From assembly GCA_009733575.1 (NCBI GenBank), contig ML769863.1, positions 1 to 39,972 on the forward strand: DNA of 39,972 bases, given 5' to 3'. This DNA comes from Gymnopus androsaceus JB14 (taxonomy: Eukaryota; Basidiomycota; Agaricomycetes; Agaricales; Omphalotaceae). Below the pieces are notes generated by a model. It ran no database searches and had not been told where the DNA came from. It was given only the letters and a program-made list of their open reading frames with translations. Shown here piece by piece: positions 31,547 through 39,972 of the stretch (within the stretch, counting starts at the first letter, position 1; each line of letters starts with the position of its first letter). Both the position numbers and the translations under genes were made by a program.

Positions 31547-32403
31547 TAAATATGGTTAAAATATCACCATATAAATTATAAATACAGTTATGGTACTGTC
31601 ATGTTAACATGGTTATGGAACAGCCACTAGTGATCCGCACTATGACTTTATGATATGGCTTACAGTTACAGTTATACAGGTACTTGTAATTGTACTGTAA
31701 AGAGTGTCTGAGGACACTTTTTACAGCCATATTTATATGGTTGCTGTACAGGTATCTCATACAGCAAGATTACAGTATCATTACTGGTTTTGACCAACTA
31801 TTCAATCATGTATCGACTATGAGTACAGTATAGCTCAGTGCCATGGATGAAACTAACCAGTATATTCACTAACATAGGATATGGCCTTATGTCTGAGTTA
31901 TGAGAGTTACAGTACTACAATACCAATGCAAGTGTAGTGTCAATGTACTTGTAACTCAGAAAGGTAACTCATGTGATGGAGTTTGGGTGACTTGGGATAC
32001 ACAAGTACATTGACAGCTAAGGTACTGTGATATACTGGTACAGAAGCATGATATGACTTGTGTTAATTGCAGCCCTACTTTTATATGTTATGGTACTGCT
32101 ATGACTAGAATGATATGGCTGTATTGGAGTAGTACTGATAACTCAGTGTGAGTATATGCATAGTATCATCAGGACTGGGTACTCTTGTACTATTACAACC
32201 AACTGTTCATGGATTTCGGAAAAATACAAAATAGAAAACAACAGAAAAGATACCAAAACCTTGAGGATGAATTTACTCCAAACAATTACAAGTACCTGTA
32301 TAACTGTAACTGTAAGCCATATTATACAGTTATAGTGCAGATCCCTAGTGGCTGTTCCATAACCATATTTACATGGCAGTACCATAACTGTATTCATAAT
32401 TTA

Positions 32404-32832
32404 TAGTGTGTGACTCGGGTCAGGTTGGGTGCCCAGAACATCAACCCAACCTGGAGCCAAGGCTATACCCATACCTGGTTCGACAGGTATGGGTTTCTCA
32501 TGGTTGGGTTAGGTTACAGTTTCCCCCAGACACCAGGAATCCCATATAGAAATACAAACCAATAATGACATCATAACCAAAAAGAACTCGAATTTTTTTT
32601 GTGATATGACATCATAATTGAGGGTTCAGGTATTCTTGTATCAAAAAAAAACAGTACGGTACTACAAATTTACTAAGATCAAGTACAGCTATGAGATCAA
32701 TACGCAAAAAATATTCTTGACCCTGGATGGATCCAGGTGGGTCTTGGGTCTGCAGAGCTGGACCCAACCCAACCCAGCACAGCCACCTGACCCGGAAACC
32801 TGGCTCACCCAGCATACCTGGGCCACACACTA
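32404..32832. mobile_element. hAT-like MITE with 8-bp target duplication ATAATTTA
   Basis: Starts TAGTGTGTGACTCGGGT and ends with the near-inverse (..CACACACTA). ATAATTTA occurs at 32396-32403 and again at 32833-32840. Subterminal GGGT/ACCC-rich repeats (CAACCCAACCTGG, GGGTTGGGTTAGG, GACCCAACCCAACCC) are present. 429 bp, non-coding. Found only in the right arm of the giant inverted repeat; the left arm shows the unoccupied site. Confidence 0.9.
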
Positions 32833-33714
32833 ATAATTTATATGGTAATGTTTTAACCATACTCATACAGTGCCAGCATGACCATATTTTATAGTGCCAC
32901 TGTAATCATACTGGTGCCACTGTAAATATAGTGCCACTTTAACCATATTCATACAATGCCACCATGACCATATTTTATAGTGCCACTATGACCGTATTTT
33001 ACAGTGCCACTCTAATCATATCTATAGAATGTCATCATAACCATATTTGGTATGGTGTATATCCCTACCCCTGCTGCTGTTTTATGAGAAATTTCTGATT
33101 TTTTTGTGATTATTATCCATTATTGGGTTTTTTTTGCAAAAGATCCAGGGTCATGTGATTCTGATACATCCCTGAATATTTTCCACATTTTTTACAATTT
33201 TTCCAGGATTTTTCCGGGATTTATGAGGCTTAATTTTCGATTTTTCCGCAAAATAGCCCCTGTGGGCGCTAAAATCAAGTCCCAAATCATGTGACAAAAA
33301 TTAAAGTCGGTACAGGGTGCATTCCCACTGCCTGAATATTTTCAGTATTTTTCATGATTTTTTCAGTATTTATCAAGCCTAATCACCGACATTTTTTTGT
33401 CAAAATAAGCGCCGGAGGGCGGGAAATAAGCGCCGGTGAGCGCACTATGCTATAGGTGCCAGTGGGCGGGCATCGGGCTAGGTGTATCACCTTATCACAA
33501 TCTTTTTAAAAACTTATGGATAAACAGTATTTGATGGTCTCTGCCATTTTGGGAGGGTGCCGAAGGTGCCGTGGGCTGCCGGATAAGCGCCCTGGGTGCC
33601 AGGCCGGACTTTAGCAGCTGCCCGGCCATATTCCCGGGGCTCCAGAAGTTATCGTAGCTCTTTACAAAAGCTCTACGAAGTCTTATCAGTATGTTTTTAA
33701 AAAGCCTTACTGCA

Positions 33715-34163
33715 TACTGTGTTTGCATTACTTGCATCCTGGATCATATCAATAGGCTGAACACTTAGGTTAGAAATTTGTCAGGAGGAAGGAATGGGTA
33801 GTTAAAAAACAAATTAAGTTTTAGGGTGTATTATTATTACAAGATAAAAAAGTATGATGAGAGAAAACTTGTCGGAATATAGGGGAATCATCCTCTAAGG
33901 CTAAGTATTATAAATTTAGTGATAGCGAATAGTACTTGAAAGGAGGTTCCGTCTAAGTGCTTCATCACATGATGGTAAACAGCAAGTTGGCAAAGAGGAC
34001 AACAACACAAGATATATATCAGAAATATTACTCTTGTTCTGTTAATTGTATGGGTCTAAATCCAACAACTGGGGGCAGACAGAGCAAGCGGATGTAAAAA
34101 TCAAATATATCAATTGCGAGACCGTGAGAAGAAAATGTAAAGTTTCAGTTCCATTTCGTCCGA
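33715..34163. other. Intergenic, no gene seen
   Basis: Between the inverted repeat and the stop codon of the Crinkler-like gene. AT-rich; probably holds that gene's 3' untranslated region at its right end. Confidence 0.5.
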
Positions 34164-36585
34164 TCATTGTTGACAGAACCCTCCCTTCCCTTCGGTCAGT
34201 GTTGGGGACTTGCGCACAATTCCCTGGTCCTTGTGATATCTCATCAAGACTCTGGTTGAGAAGTTGGCAAGCGCACGGCACAACAAGTCATTGATAGAAC
34301 TGAAATTCTCAAAAGTCTGCGTCCGACTGAATAGGTGTTCCGCGTAGTATTTATGCCAATGCGTAGGGTGTACCAGTGTGATCAAAGTAGCTCCTGCCAC
34401 AGACGGAACCTGCAAAAGCCAACCCATTTGTCGCGCATCATGGGCAGCTTGGGCGAAGTCAGTGAGAACATGATCCGAAGCGTGTAATTCACAAAGTGCG
34501 TATAACTTGTAACCGGGGTTGCCCGGCACCACCTCCAGGAAGCGCGAGCAAGGAGTCGCGGCAATTGCCTCTGTCTCGATCATACCATGAAGAAGGGTTA
34601 TATGGAGAGAAGAAATGGGCTGTTTCACATCTGGAGTGCGATATTTAGCGGGAACCTTCTGGTACACAATACGAGGAGAACTGGAAGTCTGATCCCAGAT
34701 TCTGCAGTCATTGCTAACAATGATTGGCGAATACTGTGTATCAATGGTGGGGACCACTATCTTTCCTTGTTCCAGAATAGTATGGAAAACCAGCAATGCT
34801 GGGGGAGGGAAGTTGTGACAATGGGAGGGCGGGCGTGGTATGCATCGGCCCAAATCAGCGGTTATCTCCATGTTTGCATCAAAGAGGCACTGAGAGGTGA
34901 AATCGTCAACCAATTGTTTGAATGGAATGGCTGTAGTGCTTTGGCTTTGCTGTTGAATCTGTTTAACCTAGATTCAAAAACAGGTTGTATAAGATTTTTA
35001 AAAAAACAATGTGCCCGTTTAATCTATTGATTGCTAGTTAGATTTGGTCTCGCACAGGCAAAAACAATGCACCCGCTTAACAAAGTATTTGGCCATTTGC
35101 GCAAACACCCCAGGATGCGCACCTGCGTCCCATTCTACATTTAATGTACAGGGTGAAGCGAAGATTCTGATTTCATCCCAGTATGGATGTAGCTCAGGTG
35201 CATTCAAGCATCTCTGATACCCTTCAATATCTTTCTGGGTGAAAGCGAGGCTGAGCCATTCATCCTTCTGGTTGAAAAGAGTCATGCAATGCTCCGGTGG
35301 GACCATATGCAGAGGGGAATGGCTGGTGGACCCGGTATGACTACCAAAGCTACCAGCAGCAATCACAAATGTGTTGGTTTTGGTAGCAACGCTGTAGAGG
35401 GCTGCCCAGAGCGAGTTATCTCCATACGTCCTTTGAACTTCATCAAAACAGATCCAGAGAGGGTGTCTTCTCTTGATATTCATGAAGTCCGCCAACTCAT
35501 TGCCATCCACATTGACGCCAAGCCAATCGTCCACCTGTGTGCGAAGACTCGCATGAAATGTCATGATTAGCTGCCGGGAGGTGCCCCTGTGTACCGCGCC
35601 GCATCCACCTTTCTCGAGGTGGTCTTCCACTGCTTCCGTCAGAAGAGCCTCCCAAATCTGGTCAAGAAGCGTTGATTTGCCCGAACAAGGCGGCACCTTG
35701 ATCTATTCATAGTCAGCTCCCCGTTATCCCCTTGTGAGCAATGTTACTCACCAGGATGAACCTATGGCACCTTACATGCAAGATGATCTCAGCGACCAGA
35801 CTGACGCGAACAACTTCAACATCTAACCTCTTGGCTGTGTCAGACGGTCCCTGGGAACAATGTTTCTGATAAGGGCAGAGCCTCCTGTGTGTGCCACGAC
35901 AGGTGTCGCAATCACTGGTCATGAATATAAGACTATGTTCCATGTTGAATTGAGGGAAGCGTAGTCGCAGTTGACAGGATTGGTAAGTGTCGACCCATTG
36001 TTGGCACTCATGAGCCGGCATTGTGGAGTAGAGGTCAATATGTTTGGCGTCGGCGTCGCCCCATTTGCAACGAAACCTTGTCACATCAAAGGCGGGATAT
36101 GTAGGGGATAATTTGACCTCGGCAAGCGAAGAATAAATGAAGTCGCCAATGACATGGAACCAGCCAAGATAATACTCCTTGCCCAGTGTGTCATACGGGT
36201 TTGGGCAAAGGAAGAGGAATGGTTCTGAAATTTTGTAGGCAAGAAAGTCTTGATATTCTAGCCATAGGCCCATTTCCTCCGGTTTCGAAAAGAAAAGAAC
36301 ATCTTTCATTAGCATGAAATTGTAGTGTTGCAAAGCCCCAAGTGCCACATCCTGGCCTCCTGAAGAAAAGAACGCCAGAGTCAAATCTGCAAGCCTATCA
36401 GGCTGTTTGGGATCAATAGGCGTAAGACCTTGCAGTCTCCAGACCCCCTTCGGAATTGGACCACTAATGAGCTCATGTTCCCCCGCTAGGATGGGCCAGG
36501 TTGAACTCTGAGACTCCATGGTGAGGGTAGAACTCTGAGACCCCATGATGAGGGAGCTCCGATCCATAGTAGAGCGAGTAGTCAT
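34164..36585 (-). CDS. Crinkler-like P-loop NTPase protein
   Basis: Exons 36585-35752, 35702-35073 and 34967-34164 join in phase to 755 residues with a true ATG and no stop; introns are 49 and 105 bp. Residues 282-288 (PPCSGKS) form a P-loop lacking the usual first glycine. Residues about 360-372 (WICFDEVQRTYGDN) match the Walker B plus Q..Y.D pattern of Crinkler/RHS-type NTPases. Downstream VIAAGSFGSHTGST, then a FTQKDIEGYQ block and a HPGVF motif fit the same family. The N-terminal 270 residues contain a C-rich segment (CDTCRGTHRRLCPYQKHC) that could bind zinc. No secretion signal is visible. In fungi such proteins are thought to act in inter- or intracellular conflict; here the role is unknown. 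It is head-to-head with the FG-repeat gene. Confidence 0.65.
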
Positions 36586-36959
36586 GGTGGGAGCCTAGTA
36601 GGCATGCCGCAGTTGTGAAAGTGGGGAAGACGGCAAAAGAGGCACGTGAACGCTAGCGGATTCGGAATTCAGATCCGCGGTAGGCAGCACGCATTTCCTT
36701 TTTCTGTCACAATTGCTGTTGCAGCTAGGGCCATCGGACCGTTGTTTGGTGACCAAACAACTTTCGCTCTTTCTCCTCAACGTCCATCATCGCTGCCAGC
36801 TTGTCTCTCTAAAAGACCTTACTGGCAGACTTTAAGCAGGTCCTCGGTCATCAGTAAGCTGAACGTGCACAAATACGGTGCGTACTGATGCCCTGGCTTC
36901 TTCCTAGCATCTTGCATCAAGACATTGAGGTGCGAGGATAAACCAATGGTGATGATGAT
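36586..36959. promoter_or_regulatory. Divergent promoter region
   Basis: 374 bases between two opposite start codons, so control elements for both the NTPase and the FG-repeat gene should be here. No TATA box stands out. A short open stretch at 36810-36855 ending just before a GT (CATCAGTAAG) could be an upstream exon of the plus-strand gene, with the AG before 36960 as acceptor, but no convincing ATG was found. Confidence 0.45.
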
Positions 36960-38273
36960 ATGGGCGAAGCATTTATGGGGGAGGTAGAAGATGAAGGTGA
37001 CCAGCTGGATGAAGGGGAAGAGGATCTGTACGAATGCCAGGAGCAGGAGCAGGAGCAACACACTGCTGTTCCAGCGTTCTCTGCATCTCAGGCTTCAGCA
37101 CCAGCACCGACAGTGGGATCAGTGGGATCAGCCTTCTCTAATCTAACCACAGCTCCGACGAATCCATTCGGCATTGGATTTAGTAGTCCATTTGGTGGAG
37201 GTGTGTTTGGACAACCCTTGTCTACATTGTCATCGCCGTTTGGTCAGCCTGCATCTACATCGTCGTCACCATTTGCATGGCCTGCTGCACCTCCGACTGC
37301 ACCATCGTCAACCTCATCACCTTTCGGACAGTCGGGAGTCTCAATGTCGCCGTTTGGACAAGGACTCAGAGCACCTACGAGCTCGACGAGTTCAGCATTT
37401 GCTCAACCATCTCCATTTGCGCAGCCCAAACCAAAGCCGCAGGTGGATAGGATATTTTCTACCCCGCTTACCAGTGGTGCTGGTCCTTTCTCTTCGAGTG
37501 GGACTGGGGCTCCATCTACATCTATTACCTCCACTGTGGGTACGAATGCGAGCACGGGGACTGGGAGTGCAACGGGATCACTAATGCCAACGCTAAACCC
37601 AAACGCAGCGTCGTTCGCACCCAGTTCTACAACAGGTAGACGATCATTGGCAGATGCTGCTCCGTTGGGGGGTATCTCTTCAGAGCCAGAGTCAGCTTTC
37701 ACGTCTGCTTCTGCTTCGCCTATACCTATGTCGGCGGTACCCTTGTTCCCTTCCACATCGGGGTCAGCTTCACTGTCAATGTCGAAACCTTCATTATTGA
37801 TATTCACATCACCTACTGCTACCCCTGCAGCTTCAGCTTCACTTACTGTAGGAACAGAATCAACACTCGCACCACCTACACGTGGAGCAGCCTGACATCA
37901 ACCTGTTGCGCTTCTGCCTGCTACGCCGACAGGGATGACTCCTACTGTTTCGTTTAGTGGGTTCCCTTCGACACCATCCTTGTCCAGTGTGTCTGGGACA
38001 ACTGTAGGGATACCATCCTCTCAATCTGCACCATCAGGATTCCCTTCTTCATCTTCATCGTTTCCGTCAGGCTCAGGATCAACCACAAGCTTCCCGACTT
38101 CATCGTTGTCTTCCGCCCTTCCCATTCCTCTATCAGCTGCGTCTACATCTACGTCTACACCGCATAAAAACAAGACGCATCCGAGACTAGGTCTCCTTAA
38201 AACATCCAACCTCCCCTTTGCCTCTATCTCTGGCTCAGGGGAACTGCCTCAATGGGGTGAGGATGATTATTAG
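36960..38273 (+). CDS. FG-repeat, nucleoporin-like low-complexity protein
   Basis: Acidic N-terminus (residues 1-35, many E/D/Q), then a long S/T/P/A-rich region with six FG dipeptides in residues 70-145, mostly as SPFG(Q/G), then a Ser/Thr tract and a short basic segment (HKNKTHPRLG) before a conserved-looking C-terminus (ELPQWGEDDY). SPFG-type repeats are typical of phenylalanine-glycine nucleoporins; which one cannot be told, and no zinc finger or folded domain is seen. One TGA interrupts the frame at 37893-37895. A 51-base GT-AG intron (37882-37932, divisible by three) would remove it, giving about 420 residues. The 5' ss (GTGGAG) is weak, so readthrough or truncation at residue 311 is possible. 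Confidence 0.55.
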
Positions 38274-38762
38274 GGGACAGGTGCAATGGGTCATGCGAAC
38301 AGACAATTTCTACTTTTTCTTTACCTTTTCTACCTCTACCTTCTCCTGCCCTTTCCCCTCTACTACACTACATACCTACAGCAAGGAAAATTCCCCGTGT
38401 TACGATGACTACTTAATCAAGCCCTAGTGGCTAGACAGAGCCTGCCCTACCGGACAAGCCCTGTCGAGGCCTCCCCCTGGGAGCCTAACATTGTTGAAAG
38501 ACCCTAGACCAAGCAGATATATTATGGACATGTACAGATACATACAAGTAGGAAATCGCTACCATATGCTTACGCACCAAGGCGAATAAATGAGGATTTT
38601 AAAATTAAAATTAAAAAATGAAAAAAAAGAACTGGGAAGATGTATGTCAAATTTTAGATTACATGGTGCTTCATAACTGAACAAAAAATGACAGGCTCTA
38701 TCACACACTCATAAACACTTTCTTCATCCAAGCCACTACTGGAACATGCTAGCGAGGAATGG
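38274..38762. other. Convergent intergenic region
   Basis: 3' flanks of the FG-repeat gene (+) and the WD40 gene (-). AT-rich at 38590-38640 (A/T tract), likely poly(A) region. No gene or repeat recognised. Confidence 0.6.
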
Positions 38763-39972
38763 TTAGCAAAGGTTTAGTCTGATAGAGCTGGCACGCACCA
38801 AAATATTCTCAGCCACGAAAAGTACAGCCAAGACAATGCTAATCGTGATCCAGAGCTTTTCAAACCTGTTGCTCTTTGCCGTAGGAACAGCACTCGAGAC
38901 CGGATCCTTCTTAACCCACACTTGAATTGGGTTACTGCCTTCGTTCTCTCCGGATCTTCCAACAACAATACTGGCTTTTCCCTCATTATCAAATGCCTGT
39001 ATGAAAGTAAGTCCACTTGTATTCCTGAAGGTTTAAATTGAACTCACTGCTACGGATTGTACCCAGTCATTGTGGCCCGTATACAGAGTATCGCGCACTG
39101 TTCCCAACCTACATTCGAAAATGTATACATGGCCATAATCACTACCACTGATGACTGCGGTGCTTTGATCATGGAAAGCTACTGTTCGGGACCGGCAGCC
39201 CACCTTTATGGGCACCTCAAAAGTCTTCATACGCTCACAGGAACTCAATTTGTATAGGCCAATCCCCTGGGCCGCATCGTCCAGGATGAAGATGTTGTCC
39301 TTCAAGTTAATGGCTGCATCTCCACTGCTACCATTGAGCATCTGACTGTCAAGGAATTGCAATGAACTCACGCTACCACGCCTATCCTGTACATTGCCAA
39401 AGTAAGCCCTTCCTCGTTCAATATGTGACTTCACAAACGAGCTCATTTAGTGTATTACCTGTTTGATCATCACTTACATATCTCCATCGTTGCATCCAAA
39501 CAACCAAATCTCCGTTCCTTTCACACCGTTATGGCCAAACATTATAGCTTGAGGGTAGTGGTCTTTGATCTTCACCAATTTTATCTTGTGGGGGCACATG
39601 GACACATCAATCAGAAATCTGTGGACCATCTGCAAACGCTGGCTGACAGCCAACTGGTGGCAGTTGGTGTCGTATGCTATGGCCGAGATCTCTTCCCAGC
39701 CTGGGTCTGCCTGCAAGCGTCTGCAGAAAACTTCATGAAACTGAGAACCTGTAAGTTATTGATGAGTCAAGGTAGCTTGTGAGCATTACTTACTTTCGAT
39801 TCAGCTTTGTCTCTCTTCCAAATGCATAGATGACCCTCGTCTGTGCCATATGCAAGACCATCTTCAGTGTCATCTGGCCTAGTCATCCATACGAGCGCTG
39901 TCGTAAATCCGCGGTCCCCCAAACCTGATGGAGACTCCACAGGTGCTCCAAGGGGCATTGCCCAAATTGTAG
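38763..39972 (-). CDS. WD40-repeat protein with C-terminal membrane anchor, 5' part outside window
   Basis: Four exons, 39972-39794, 39740-39478, 39441-39048 and 38996-38763, join in phase and end at TAA 38763-38765; introns are 53, 36 and 51 bp. The frame is open at the right edge (..TIWAMPLG), so the start lies beyond it. WD-repeat-like blocks: GLAYGTDEGHLCIWKR, GTEIWLFGCNDGD, DNIFILDDAAQGIGLYKL, STAVISGSDYGHVYIF and GHNDWVQSVA. After the propeller comes a basic/serine linker and one hydrophobic helix near the end (LWITISIVLAVLFVAENIL). This layout, a beta-propeller with a tail anchor, is common among uncharacterised Agaricomycete WD40 proteins. The 36-base intron is unusually short and its acceptor is the least certain junction. 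Confidence 0.8.

Larger units (their letters stand above)
30339..33714. repeat. Giant inverted repeat, about 1 kb arms around a 0.58 kb loop
   Basis: Left arm 30339-31703 and right arm 32284-33714 are reverse complements at high identity, from ATGC.GTAA.GC at the outer ends to GTACTTGTAATTGT at the inner ends. The loop is about 31704-32283. Each arm holds tandem copies of a TGGCACTGTATAAATATGGT-like unit and blocks such as AGCGCCGG, CTGAAAATATTCAGG. The arms differ mainly by one insertion each (31284-31546 left, 32404-32832 right). No transposase is visible. A foldback- or MULE-type element with tandem-repeat TIRs is the best reading; CATTACTT..GCATC lies near both outer ends but a clean target duplication is not proven. 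Confidence 0.9.

Noticed and set aside
37174..37807. Alternative frames (136 codons plus, 134 codons minus) in the FG-repeat gene
   Set aside because: Low-complexity shadows; the frame from 36960 has the coherent FG and acidic/basic layout.

Overview
This is nuclear DNA from a filamentous fungus, most likely an Agaricomycete (Basidiomycota). The evidence is the host genes with many roughly 45-100 bp GT-AG introns, a DUF6534-type membrane protein, a Crinkler-like NTPase, Tnp2 (CACTA/Plavaka) and hAT transposase remains, and copia Gag fragments. All names come from reading translations and motifs by eye; no database search was run.

Layout. About 0-5 kb: an apparently intact ABCC-type ABC transporter gene (+), 12 exons. 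About 5-13.4 kb: gene-poor, filled with TA-flanked MITEs, a 3 kb hAT-like element carrying another TIR element and a broken hAT transposase, and decayed copia gag-pro pieces. About 13.4-17.0 kb: an LTR-bounded element with no visible pol genes, whose interior is a dense series of short perfect or near-perfect hairpins (at least 45 with stems of 6-14 bp), laid over repetitive open frames. This is the most unusual object in the window. About 17-22 kb: palindromes, MITEs, a decayed protein gene and a short LTR element with a clean target duplication. About 22.2-23.4 kb: a DUF6534-like seven-helix gene (+). About 23.7-27.5 kb: a broken Tnp2 transposase (-). About 28-34 kb: a 21-bp satellite, a TIR element built of AGTACT-type motifs, and a giant inverted repeat (about 1 kb arms), each arm hit independently by a different small transposon. 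About 34-40 kb: ordinary gene space with a Crinkler-like P-loop NTPase (-), a divergent FG-repeat nucleoporin-like protein (+), and the C-terminal part of a WD40/membrane-anchor protein (-) that runs off the right edge.

The host genes show no shared pathway. The region reads as a repeat-rich island between transport/membrane genes on the left and a nuclear/effector-like gene pair on the right. Nested insertions and target duplications allow part of the insertion order to be read directly.
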